In this document: one piece after another, positions 33,416-42,092 of the stretch
Numbering within the stretch: position 1 is the first letter of the stretch
How the letters are laid out: each line of letters starts with the position of its first letter
The notes under the pieces: model-generated
Database searches by the model: none
What the model was told of the DNA's origin: nothing
What the model saw: the letters and a program-made list of their open reading frames with translations, nothing else
Translations under genes and position numbers: made by a program
NCBI GenBank assembly: GCA_045579745.1
Contig: JAZNMQ010000003.1
Coordinates: forward strand, 1-47,167
DNA: 47,167 nucleotides
Reading direction: 5' to 3'
Source: Flemingiibacterium sp045579745
Lineage (GTDB): Bacteria; Bacillota; Clostridia; Oscillospirales; CAG-272

Positions 33416-33452
33416 GGCTCGCCGCAACGCATACAGCGTGATTCGGCGAGCC
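33416..33452 (+). terminator. Terminator of the spoIIIA operon
   Basis: A 9-bp outer stem (GGCTCGCCG with CGGCGAGCC) with a partly paired interior, followed by TGCTTTTTTG. It lies 8 bases past the spoIIIAH stop. Confidence 0.9.
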
Positions 33453-33720
33453 TGCTTTTTTGTTGTAGATAGTTAACATGTTAGCTTGATATATAAAATT
33501 ATGCAAACTGACAAAAAGACAGATGGGCGTCGAAAAAAGTTTAAAAATCAATTGACATTAGTGCTTAAAAATGATAAAATAAAATGAGCAATATATATCA
33601 TATTGCAAATTGAATCGGTTAGTTTGGTGCTTCGGATTGCAGGTTCACTTGTTCGAGGAGCTTTCTGATGCACCTGATTGCAGCCGCTTCAATATAAAAT
33701 AAAATAAAGGAGATAAAATC
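33453..33720 (+). promoter_or_regulatory. Promoter region and leader of the oligopeptide-binding gene
   Basis: TTGACA (33552-33557) and TAAAAT (33575-33580) with a 17-base spacer. The leader of about 130 bases contains a GCAATAT/ATATTGC hairpin near 33592, a possible GGTGC/GCACC stem, and GATTGCAG twice. It ends in AAAGGAG before the ATG. No known riboswitch is recognised. Confidence 0.75.
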
Positions 33721-35913
33721 ATGAACAAATTTGCAAAAAAACTGTCTTTGGTTATTGCACTTGTTATGATAGTTTCCGTATTCGCAGCTTGCGGCAATGA
33801 TGAAGGCGGCAAGGGCGGAGCAAACGGAAATGCATCAACAAAGGTGCAGGTTACTATTCCCGGCATTGGTGATACATCTGACGAAGCAATCACAGTGAAC
33901 CCCAACCTCGATCTCGTGAAGGATTCTGACTTTGCAGATTACGCTGACTGGGCAGAATATAAGTCTGCACTTGGTGAATACTACAAGTATGTACTTGCAG
34001 CTGAACAGGAATCAGATGTTTCTGCAAGATATGCTCTCTATGCTATCGCTGAAGCTAAGCTTCTCGAATCCGGTGTTATGCTTCCCACTACAACAGAGGG
34101 CGGCGGCTATGCACTTTCCCGCGTAGTTCCCAACACTGCTAATAATGTCCTCTGGGGCAACGATGCTAACCGTTTTGAGAACCTTCTCATCACAACCGAC
34201 TTTATTAAGGTCGAGGACAGAGAGGCACTCAAGGCTAAGTATGTTGAACTCAAGGGAACCGGCACATTTACAGGCTGGGCTCAGGATTACCTTTCCGACA
34301 AGGGTTACTCCTTTAAGGATACCTATACAATAGGCTACAGCTCCGACCCCAAGACATGGGATATTCTCGCAACCTATCTCGCAGCTGACTCCGAAGCAAT
34401 CATCAACACATACGACAACCTCGTTTCCTACGATAACGAAGGCCGTCTTGTTTATGCACTCGCTGAGAGCGTAACAGTTTCCGAGGATCAGACAAAGTAC
34501 ACCTTCAAGCTTCGCGACGGACTCAAGTGGGTTACCTCCGAGGGTGAAGAATATGCGCCTGTAAAGGCACAGGACTTTGTTGACGGTATGCAGTCACTTC
34601 TCGACAAGGCAGCAGGTCTTGAGTACCTCGTTTGCGGCGTTATCGAAAATGCAGCTGAGTACCTCGGCGGCGAAACCACCGATTTCACTCAGGTAGGCGT
34701 TAAGGCTATCGACGATAAGACTCTTGAGTATACTCTCTGCCAGCCTACTCCCTACTTTATGACAATGCTCACCTACAACCCCTTCGCACCTATCTGCAAG
34801 GAATATGCAGACAGCAAGGGTGAAGACTACGGTACCACTCCTGAGAACATTCTCTACTGCGGTCCGTACCTTGTAAGCTCTTTCGTTTCCAACAACAAGA
34901 TCGTATTCTCTGCTAACCCCACATACTGGGATGCAGAAAATATCCTTATCAAGACCATCACATGGAACTACTATGATGGTAAGGATGTTACCGCAACATA
35001 CAACGATGCTAAGTCCGGCAAGCTTGATGGCGCAGGTCTTAACACCACAACAATTCCGATGGCAAAGAACGATTCGCTCTTTGACGCATACGCTTATATA
35101 AGCGGTACTAACGCAACCACCTTCTCCGCATTCGCAAACATCAGCCGCGGCGCTTATGAAACAGATGGCTACGGTATGGAATCTACTCATACTGACGATC
35201 AGAAGAGCGCAACTGCTAAGGCACTTCTCAACCAGAACTTCCGTGTTGCTATCGCTCAGGCAGTTAACCGCATTGCATACAATGCAGCTTCTGAGGGCGA
35301 GGAGCTCGCAGCTAACTCGCTCCGTAACACTCTCACCCCCGGTACCTTCGTATCCTTGACACGCCCCGTAACCATCAAGATCGGCGGCGAGGACAAGACC
35401 TTTGCAAAGGGCACATACTACGGTGAGATCGTTCAGGCACAGCTTGATGCTGACGGATATTCCTCCATCAAGGCTTGGGATCCCAAGGGCGGCTCCAATG
35501 CTGACGGTTCCTCTGACGGCTACGACGGTTGGTACAACCCGACAGCAGCTAAGGAATTCCTTGACAAGGCTATCGCAGAGCTCAAGGCAGACGGTCTTGA
35601 GATCACTAAGGAAAATCCGATTCACCTCGATCTTCCTTACTACTCCGCATCCGACGTTTATGTTGGTCGTGCGCAGGCATACAAGCAGTCCCTTGAGGCT
35701 TCTCTCGATTCTCTTGTAATCGTAGACCTCGTTGCAACTGATGATATTTACGGCTGGTACTATGCAGGTTATTACTGCAACACCGGTGACGAGTGCAACT
35801 ACGACCTTTACGACTGCTCCGGTTGGGGACCTGACTACGGTGACCCCGCAACCTATTTGAATATCTTCAAGCCCAACGGCGGTGACCTCACTCACGTTCT
35901 CGGCGTTGACTGA
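33721..35913 (+). CDS. oppA: Oligopeptide ABC transporter substrate-binding lipoprotein
   Basis: A 730-residue binding protein of the SBP_bac_5 (OppA/DppA) family. The signal peptide ends in FAAC (Cys24) followed by a Gly/Asn/Lys-rich linker. The core has TIGYSSDPKTWDILATYLA, YTFKLRDGLKWV, GTTPENILYCGPY and a C-terminal SGWGPDYGDPATYLNIF, all typical. It is longer than usual because about 170 residues precede the core. Codon use is strikingly C-ending (TTC, CTC, TCC, GAC) compared with the neighbours, as expected for a very highly expressed gene. It is followed by its own hairpin and then the permeases. Confidence 0.93.
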   Translation: MNKFAKKLSLVIALVMIVSVFAACGNDEGGKGGANGNASTKVQVTIPGIGDTSDEAITVNPNLDLVKDSDFADYADWAEYKSALGEYYKYVLAAEQESDVSARYALYAIAEAKLLESGVMLPTTTEGGGYALSRVVPNTANNVLWGNDANRFENLLITTDFIKVEDREALKAKYVELKGTGTFTGWAQDYLSDKGYSFKDTYTIGYSSDPKTWDILATYLAADSEAIINTYDNLVSYDNEGRLVYALAESVTVSEDQTKYTFKLRDGLKWVTSEGEEYAPVKAQDFVDGMQSLLDKAAGLEYLVCGVIENAAEYLGGETTDFTQVGVKAIDDKTLEYTLCQPTPYFMTMLTYNPFAPICKEYADSKGEDYGTTPENILYCGPYLVSSFVSNNKIVFSANPTYWDAENILIKTITWNYYDGKDVTATYNDAKSGKLDGAGLNTTTIPMAKNDSLFDAYAYISGTNATTFSAFANISRGAYETDGYGMESTHTDDQKSATAKALLNQNFRVAIAQAVNRIAYNAASEGEELAANSLRNTLTPGTFVSLTRPVTIKIGGEDKTFAKGTYYGEIVQAQLDADGYSSIKAWDPKGGSNADGSSDGYDGWYNPTAAKEFLDKAIAELKADGLEITKENPIHLDLPYYSASDVYVGRAQAYKQSLEASLDSLVIVDLVATDDIYGWYYAGYYCNTGDECNYDLYDCSGWGPDYGDPATYLNIFKPNGGDLTHVLGVD

Positions 35914-36185
35914 TACGACATCCATTAACATTCCCGGCGAGATAAATTCTGCCGGAATTCGTGCAGGGAAGGGTGGAGAAATGTTTCTCCACCCTCTCCT
36001 TTGAATTTGGAACGTTAGCTTAAAATGCTGTATTTGGCATATCTTACCGCCACTTCGCGGATGATTTGCCATCAAACGTGCGGTTCCCACTTTGATGGAC
36101 AGCGGGGACGGTGTAAGACCGTCATCGCGGACGGTGTAAAGCCTCATAAATGCGCACTCTCGGGCGGCGAAGCAGCCTGGGCAAT
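35914..36185. other. Hairpin-rich spacer between oppA and the permease genes
   Basis: No supported gene. It contains a strong hairpin (35971-35994) that can separate oppA mRNA from the rest, a CATCAAA/TTTGATG pair near 36070-36097, GACGGT/ACCGTC, and GGACGGTGTAA twice (near 36105 and 36129). The minus strand is open here as an artefact of the oppA codon bias. Confidence 0.6.
35971..35994 (+). terminator. Strong hairpin after oppA
   Basis: GGGTGGAGAA with TTCTCCACCC around a 4-base ATGT loop, then CTCTCCTTTG. The T-tract is weak, so it may act as a 3' stabiliser or partial terminator, keeping oppA transcript above that of the permeases. Confidence 0.7.
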
Positions 36186-36206
36186 GCATTTTATTATATC
36201 ACATGC
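36186..36206 (-). repeat. Inverted copy of the 21-base repeat
   Basis: Its reverse complement matches the third tandem unit (36263-36283) with one mismatch. It places a leftward TGATATAAT extended -10 motif here. Confidence 0.8.
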
Positions 36207-36219
36207 TTAAAATAGGTCC

Positions 36220-36282
36220 TGCGTGTGATATACTATGTTTTGCGTGTGATATACTATATTTTGCGTGTGATATAATAAAATG
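36220..36282 (+). repeat. Three tandem 21-base repeats with -10-like cores before oppB
   Basis: Head-to-tail units at 36220-36240, 36241-36261 and 36262-36282, each starting TGCGTGTGATATA. Every unit carries an extended -10 motif: TGATATACT, TGATATACT and TGATATAAT. The 21-base period equals two helical turns. The likely oppB transcript starts just after the last unit. Confidence 0.85.
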
Positions 36283-36321
36283 CGAAGATTAACAATCAGC
36301 TAAAGTTAGGAGAGCTATTAA

Positions 36322-37905
36322 ATGAAAAAATATTTGCTCGGACGTATCGTTCGAGGCGTGATTTCCATCACCATTGTTGTGCTGGTGGTTATGACTCTTC
36401 TTTATCAGCTTGTCGACCGTAATGATATTTTTATGGCTGACTCGTTATATACAAAAAAACAGCTTAATGAACGAGAGGTATACAAGTTTTCTCGCTGGGA
36501 GGAATACGGATACCTTGATTATGTGCCTTACGGTGATTATCTGAAGGAGCTTTCAAAAAGCGGCGAAATTGAGCCTGAAACTCAAGCCATTGCGGCACAA
36601 ATAGGCTACAGCGCAGAGGAAGACTCCGAAACCGCAGCAAAATATATTAATCAGTTTACAGATCATTATAAGAGCCTCGGATACAATGTTGTCCGCCTTG
36701 ATGCTATGATTTCCGGCGGAAAGCCGAGAACAGGCGGAACTCCTCAGCTCTACGCATACAAGGATACACCTATTCTTGGAAGACTTTACGCATTTTTTGA
36801 TAATATTTTTTACCTTGACAATATTCATTCCGTTGACGAGGATCAGCCTCTCGATGGCGAGCGCGGAATAAGCTTCACGCTGTTCGACCCCGTATACGGC
36901 GGCAAGACCTTCTCGCCTGCGATTATCGGCAACGGTACTGATCATAAATATTTGCTCTATTTTGATAACAAATTCCCGTTTGTACATCAAAATCTGTTCA
37001 CACTCCGCCTTGGAAAGTCGTATTCCGTCAATCGCGGAATCGACGTGTTCGCGACGATGTTCCAGTCGCAGGGCGCGGCTGTAAAGCGTACGCTTGTATA
37101 TCCTGCGGGATATGAGGCTACGGATGTCGGCTATGATCTGCATTCGGCAACATACGCGCCGGATACATTCTCATCGGGTCAGAGCTATTATACCACTCGC
37201 TTTACCGATAACTACACCAATCTCGAAACCGTAAAAACCGGCTTGTCTAAATCGGGATTCTCATTCATTATAGGTATTTGCGCGACAATTATTGCGTATC
37301 TCATCGGTGTTCCGCTCGGAATCCTTATGGCGCGCAAGAAGGACACGATTGTTGATAACCTCGGAACGCTTTATGTTATTTTCATAATCGCAGTTCCGTC
37401 GCTTGCGTATATCTTCATGTTCCGCGCAATCGGTGAAATGTTCAGGCTGCCGACCTCGTTTAATGTTGACGAGGCAAGCATAGCGATGTACATTCTTCCG
37501 GTCGTATCGTTGGCGCTTCCTGCTATCGGCGGTCTTATGAAGTGGATCCGCCGCTACATGATCGATCAGATGAACTCGGATTATGTTAAGTTCGCGCGCT
37601 CGGGCGGTTTGACAGAGAAGGAAATCTTCTCAAAGCACATTCTTAAAAACGCAATCATTCCGATAGTACACGGAATTCCGGCTGAAGTTTTATTCGCAAT
37701 GACCGGTGCTATCATTACAGAAAGCGTATATCGTGTACCTGGTGCCGGCGGCATGCTTGTTAACGCAATTCAGGTTTACGATAATGCGGCAGTAATCGGC
37801 TTGACATTCTTCTATGCTTCACTGTCGGTTATTGCACTGATTCTCGGCGACGTGCTTATGTCGCTCGTTGACCCCAGAATTTCATTTACAGAGAAAGCGA
37901 GGTAA
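36322..37905 (+). CDS. oppB: Oligopeptide ABC transporter permease (OppB-like)
   Basis: A 527-residue permease. The first transmembrane helix (about 10-31) is followed by about 275 extracellular residues, then five C-terminal helices with the binding-protein-dependent transport domain, including the EAA-type cytoplasmic loop (YMIDQMNSDYVKFARSGGLTEKEIFSKHILKNA). RVPGAGGMLVNAI is the usual OppB/DppB signature. Typical OppB proteins are about 310 residues, so the large external domain is unusual. AGGAGAG precedes the ATG. Confidence 0.92.
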   Translation: MKKYLLGRIVRGVISITIVVLVVMTLLYQLVDRNDIFMADSLYTKKQLNEREVYKFSRWEEYGYLDYVPYGDYLKELSKSGEIEPETQAIAAQIGYSAEEDSETAAKYINQFTDHYKSLGYNVVRLDAMISGGKPRTGGTPQLYAYKDTPILGRLYAFFDNIFYLDNIHSVDEDQPLDGERGISFTLFDPVYGGKTFSPAIIGNGTDHKYLLYFDNKFPFVHQNLFTLRLGKSYSVNRGIDVFATMFQSQGAAVKRTLVYPAGYEATDVGYDLHSATYAPDTFSSGQSYYTTRFTDNYTNLETVKTGLSKSGFSFIIGICATIIAYLIGVPLGILMARKKDTIVDNLGTLYVIFIIAVPSLAYIFMFRAIGEMFRLPTSFNVDEASIAMYILPVVSLALPAIGGLMKWIRRYMIDQMNSDYVKFARSGGLTEKEIFSKHILKNAIIPIVHGIPAEVLFAMTGAIITESVYRVPGAGGMLVNAIQVYDNAAVIGLTFFYASLSVIALILGDVLMSLVDPRISFTEKAR

Positions 37906-37911
37906 AAAGCT

Positions 37912-38895
37912 ATGCAGGATAATATGCTTACAGATCTGTCGGAATTTGGCATGTCTGATGACGAACTTTTTACCCGAGTTGACCATTCCGCCGTCGAAAG
38001 TGAAAAGATCACCGCACCGAGATATTCCTATTGGAAATCCGTGTTCCGCGTGTTCTTCTCGAAGAAGAGCAACTATGTCTTTATCAGCGTTTTGGCGTTG
38101 ATAATTCTGTTCTCATATCTTTACCCCGTTGTTATCAACTATCATCCCGACGATGCTTACGGTCAGGTTCTCGACACGAGCTCATACCATCTGAAGCCGG
38201 GTGAGGCAATCGAAAAATTCGGCTTCTCACTCAGCTGGATACTTGGTACGGGTCCGAGCGGCCGCTCTACCTTTGATACGATTTGGTACGGCTCGTCTAT
38301 TTCAATCTCACTTGCGGTTGTTTGCGCGGCGATCAACCTCACCGTCGGTATTCTTATCGGCGCGATCTGGGGCTTCTCCAAGAAAATTGACCTTTTCATG
38401 AGTGAAGTCTACAACATCGTGGGAAATGTTCCTTATACGCTTCTCATTATCGTTCTTGTACGCGTATTGAGTGCAAGCTTCTGGACGCTCGTTTTTGCTA
38501 TGACAGTTACGGGATGGCTTGGAATAGCGTATTTCTTCCGCACGCAGGTCATTATCATTCGTGACAGAGAGCACAATCTCGCATCCCGCTGCCTTGGAAC
38601 CTCAATTTTCCAGATGACCGTCAAGAATATTCTCCCTTATATGACATCTATCATCGTAACACTGCTTGCGACTGAGCTTCCGTCGTATATTTCATCGGAG
38701 GTATTCCTCTCCTATATCGGAATAGGTCTTAAGGATATGACGCTCGGTAAAATTATTGAGCAGACAAACGCGTATATGTCAATCTACCCGTTTGAATTCT
38801 GGAGCCCTGTAATTATCGCTTCCATTATCACGATCGTACTCTATGTGGTCGGACAGAACCTCGGTGATGCCTCTGACCCGAGAACACACATGTAA
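37912..38895 (+). CDS. oppC: Oligopeptide ABC transporter permease (OppC-like)
   Basis: A 327-residue permease of normal OppC length with a cytoplasmic N-terminus (about 1-55), a first helix (VFISVLALIILFSYLYPVV), and the transport domain. GTGPSGRSTFDTIWYGSSISIS corresponds to the OppC GTDxxGRD segment with Ser in place of Asp. The EAA-type loop is VIIIRDREHNLASRCLGTS. It follows oppB by 6 bases and belongs to the same unit. Confidence 0.92.
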   Translation: MQDNMLTDLSEFGMSDDELFTRVDHSAVESEKITAPRYSYWKSVFRVFFSKKSNYVFISVLALIILFSYLYPVVINYHPDDAYGQVLDTSSYHLKPGEAIEKFGFSLSWILGTGPSGRSTFDTIWYGSSISISLAVVCAAINLTVGILIGAIWGFSKKIDLFMSEVYNIVGNVPYTLLIIVLVRVLSASFWTLVFAMTVTGWLGIAYFFRTQVIIIRDREHNLASRCLGTSIFQMTVKNILPYMTSIIVTLLATELPSYISSEVFLSYIGIGLKDMTLGKIIEQTNAYMSIYPFEFWSPVIIASIITIVLYVVGQNLGDASDPRTHM

Positions 38896-38907
38896 GGAGA
38901 GTAAAGC

Positions 38908-40686
38908 ATGGATAACAGAAAAGTATTACTCTCCATAAAGGATCTTGTTGTCAAGTTCCGTGTGCGCGGAAGAATTCTCACCGCAATACGTGGAATTTCG
39001 CTCGATATTTATGAGAATGAGTCGATCGCTATCGTTGGCGAATCGGGCTCGGGTAAATCGGTATTCACCAAAACCTTTGCGGGAATGCTCGACCAGAACG
39101 GATATATCGACAACGGTTCGATCGTTTTTGCAGATGAGGAGCTTGCTGACACTCGCGTAAAGCTTCAGAATCTCAAAAAGGATCTGATCCGCACGCATAA
39201 ATTGTTAAACGACTACTCAAAGCTTGAGCTCGGCGCGCAGACGCATCGTGAAATCAACCGTTTGCTTGACGAGAAGAAGGCGAAAATGTCGCTAACCGCA
39301 GAGGAAGCGGCTGAATTTGACAAGCAGATCGAGGAGCTTCGTTTTAACAAAACTGAAGCATACAACAAGAAAATGACGCTTGACGCTTCAAAGGATAAGG
39401 AGCAGATAAATGAGCTTTCGGCTCAGATCTCGTCCTGCGAGCGCAAAATTAAAGCGCTTGAAGCTGAGCGTAAGCGCAAGGAAGCTGAATGCAAGTCGGC
39501 AACTCTTGCAAATAAAGAATATCTTTCAGCGCTTGATTCAAAACTTTCTGAGCTCAAGGCGAAATACGCCAAGGAAATACAGGGAGAGATCACTCCCGAA
39601 ACCGTCAGCCGCAATGAGATAATTGCAAAGGAAATTTATCTTGCTGTCGGACGCTTTACAAAAAGCAAACGTATAAGCGCGATCAACAAGCTTCACAAGG
39701 TGATCAGGGAAGCTATGCGAATCGGCGTTGATCTCAGCGATTGGGAGCAGAGAGCTGCGGTACTCGAGCAGGTCGTTTTCCCCGTGCGCTATCTTGACGA
39801 AACCGAGGACGAGCTCCACGGACACTCTGTATTGAATCTTACAAAGATCAAATATGCCAACGACTGGACACAGATCCGCGGCACAAAGATCGCAACGGTT
39901 TTCCAAGATCCAATGACCTCGCTTAACCCTATCATCACGATAGGAAATCAGATTACTTCAATAATCTTAAAGCATCAGCATTGCTCCGAGGCTGAAGCAC
40001 GCCGCCGCGCGATCACTCTTATGCAAAAGGTAGGCATTCCGAATGCCGAGTCACGCTTCAACGACTATCCGTTCCAATATTCGGGCGGTATGCGTCAGCG
40101 TATCGTTATTGCTATTGCGCTTTCCTGCCAGCCTAAGATCTTAATTTGCGATGAGCCGACAACGGCTCTTGACGTTACGATTCAAGCGCAGATTCTGACA
40201 CTTATCAAGGATCTGCAAAAGGAATTTGGCTATACTATCGTATTCATAACGCACGACCTTGGCGTTGTTGCAAACATCGCTGACCGTGTTGCGGTGCTTT
40301 ATGCAGGACAGATCGTAGAGCTCGGTACGGTTGAGGATGTGTTCTATGATCCGCGCCATCCGTATACCTGGGCGCTGCTTTCATCGCTTCCGCAGTTGGC
40401 GCAGAGAAATACCAAGCTTTATTCCATTACGGGAACCCCTCCGTCACTTTACAACAGAATTATCGGCGACCCATTTGCTCCGAGAAATCCCTATGCTATG
40501 AAGGTCGATTCACTCAAGGAAGCACCGATGTTCTCTGTGTCGGAAACTCATATGGCAAAAACTTGGCTGCTCGATCCTCGTGCTCCTAAGATTCAAAAGC
40601 CAGATATTATATGCGATATTCATGAGAAGCTCATGAAGGCGTTCAACATTGATTCTCAAGGAGGAGAAACGGATGAAGTTGTTTGA
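38908..40686 (+). CDS. oppD: Oligopeptide ABC transporter ATPase (OppD-like) with coiled-coil insert
   Basis: A 592-residue ATPase. Walker A is GESGSGKS (44-51), the Q-loop VFQDPMTSLNP (331-341), the signature YSGGMRQR (391-398), Walker B ILICDEPTTALD (411-422), the H-loop His449, and the C-terminal Opp oligopeptide domain follows. Between Walker A and the Q-loop, where OppD usually has about 40 residues, there are about 230 extra residues (75-305), mostly charged heptad-like coiled coil (LSAQISSCERKIKALEAER). This explains the length against about 330 in normal OppD. GTAAGGAGAG precedes the ATG. Confidence 0.92.
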   Translation: MDNRKVLLSIKDLVVKFRVRGRILTAIRGISLDIYENESIAIVGESGSGKSVFTKTFAGMLDQNGYIDNGSIVFADEELADTRVKLQNLKKDLIRTHKLLNDYSKLELGAQTHREINRLLDEKKAKMSLTAEEAAEFDKQIEELRFNKTEAYNKKMTLDASKDKEQINELSAQISSCERKIKALEAERKRKEAECKSATLANKEYLSALDSKLSELKAKYAKEIQGEITPETVSRNEIIAKEIYLAVGRFTKSKRISAINKLHKVIREAMRIGVDLSDWEQRAAVLEQVVFPVRYLDETEDELHGHSVLNLTKIKYANDWTQIRGTKIATVFQDPMTSLNPIITIGNQITSIILKHQHCSEAEARRRAITLMQKVGIPNAESRFNDYPFQYSGGMRQRIVIAIALSCQPKILICDEPTTALDVTIQAQILTLIKDLQKEFGYTIVFITHDLGVVANIADRVAVLYAGQIVELGTVEDVFYDPRHPYTWALLSSLPQLAQRNTKLYSITGTPPSLYNRIIGDPFAPRNPYAMKVDSLKEAPMFSVSETHMAKTWLLDPRAPKIQKPDIICDIHEKLMKAFNIDSQGGETDEVV

Positions 40687-42007
40687 TTTATTTAAGCGTG
40701 GGTCAAGTGGCAGCACTGCTTCTACGCAAACACAGCATCATTTCCCCGAAAAAGGTCCGATTGATCCTGCTACGGGAAAAGAAGTTATTCTCTCGCTGAA
40801 AAATGTTGATATAACCTTCGGCAAAGGTGAAAACGCCGTTCGCGCCGTAAAGAATGTAACGCTTGATATTTTCAAGGGCGAAACCTTTTCGCTTGTTGGT
40901 GAATCGGGTTCGGGTAAAACTACCGTCGGACGCGCGGTTATCAGAGTAAATCCGCTTGCAGCAGGTGAGATCACCTACAAGGGCGTTCGAATTTCGGGAA
41001 AGATTCCCCATTCGCTTGACCGTGAGGTTATAAGAAATATTCAGATGGTATTTCAGGATCCTGCGGCATCGCTCAACGAGCGCGCTACGGTTGATTACAT
41101 CATCTCCGAGGGACTTTATAACTTCCATCTGTTTAAAAATGAAGCAGACCGTATTGAGAAGGTCGAGCAGATCGTAAAAGAGGTTGGCTTGCTTCCCGAG
41201 CACCTCACTCGCTATCCGCATGAGTTTTCGGGCGGACAGCGCCAGAGAATCGGTCTTGCGCGTGCTATGGTCATGGAGCCTGAGTTCGTCGTTGCGGACG
41301 AGCCCATTTCGGCACTCGACGTTTCCATTCGTGCGCAGGTTCTCAACCTTTTAAAGAAGTTCCAGAAGGAACGCAATGTGACATATCTGTTCATTGCGCA
41401 TGACCTATCTATCGTTCGCTTTATTTCCGACCGTATTGGAGTAATCTACAAGGGTAATATTGTTGAGATAGCCGAGGCAGAGGAGCTGTTTGATTATCCG
41501 CTTCATCCTTACACACGCTCGCTCATTTCGGCAATTCCGATTCCCGACCCAAGGCTTGAAAAGAACAAGACGCTTTTCACCTACGACCCGTCGGTGCATG
41601 ATTATTCCGAGGAACAGCCTGAGCTTGTCAATATCGGACATGACCATTTTGTTTACGGAAACAAAAAGGAAATTGAAGAATACCGTTCGGTTCGCGAGGC
41701 AGGAGTGCCGATAAAGGCTGTCACTATTGATATGCAAAAGGCTCACAAGTCAGATTCCGAGGTGAATGTGAATACAGCATCCGAGGCTGAAATTGCTGAT
41801 ATTTTGCCAGGTGATACCGGCTCGAATTGGTATTCACTCGGAGCATTCTTACTGCCTATCATCGGATTGATTACCGGCTCGATCTTTAAACGCCGTAACT
41901 ATATCCGCAACTATAAAAAGTGCAAAAAAGGCGCTTTGATAGGACTTGCCCTGCGCGCTGCAATCGTTGTATTCTTTGCGATACTTTTGATTTTGGCAGC
42001 AATATAA
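40673..42007 (+). CDS. oppF: Oligopeptide ABC transporter ATPase (OppF-like) with membrane tail
   Basis: A 444-residue ATPase. Walker A is GESGSGKTT, the Q-loop MVFQDPAASLNERA, the signature FSGGQRQR, Walker B FVVADEPISALDVS, and the H-loop IAHDLS. After the normal OppF end, about 60 residues add two hydrophobic segments (WYSLGAFLLPIIGLITGSIF and IGLALRAAIVVFFAILLIL) joined by a basic stretch (KRRNYIRNYKKCKKG), which is unusual for a cytoplasmic ATPase. The start is ATG after AGGAGGAGAAACGG, overlapping oppD by 14 bases. Confidence 0.9.
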   Translation: MKLFDLFKRGSSGSTASTQTQHHFPEKGPIDPATGKEVILSLKNVDITFGKGENAVRAVKNVTLDIFKGETFSLVGESGSGKTTVGRAVIRVNPLAAGEITYKGVRISGKIPHSLDREVIRNIQMVFQDPAASLNERATVDYIISEGLYNFHLFKNEADRIEKVEQIVKEVGLLPEHLTRYPHEFSGGQRQRIGLARAMVMEPEFVVADEPISALDVSIRAQVLNLLKKFQKERNVTYLFIAHDLSIVRFISDRIGVIYKGNIVEIAEAEELFDYPLHPYTRSLISAIPIPDPRLEKNKTLFTYDPSVHDYSEEQPELVNIGHDHFVYGNKKEIEEYRSVREAGVPIKAVTIDMQKAHKSDSEVNVNTASEAEIADILPGDTGSNWYSLGAFLLPIIGLITGSIFKRRNYIRNYKKCKKGALIGLALRAAIVVFFAILLILAAI

Positions 42008-42019
42008 GCTATAATACTA

Positions 42020-42050
42020 AAGGGATTTTCTGCTATGCAAAAAATCCCTT
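42020..42050 (+). terminator. Terminator of the opp permease unit
   Basis: A 10-bp perfect stem (AAGGGATTTT with AAAATCCCTT), 11-base loop, then GCTTTTTTAAA. Confidence 0.88.
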
Positions 42051-42092
42051 GCTTTTTTAAACAGAGAAAAACAAGATCTAACGGAGGGCGAA

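Noticed and set aside
34594..36189. Long minus-strand reading frame (531 codons) opposite the oligopeptide-binding protein
   Set aside because: It mirrors the strongly C-ending codon use of the real gene, covers an intergenic spacer, and its translation is Cys/Val-rich with no domain. It is a shadow frame.
36186..36283. CRISPR array
   Set aside because: The 21-base units are directly adjacent with no spacers, and no cas genes are present.
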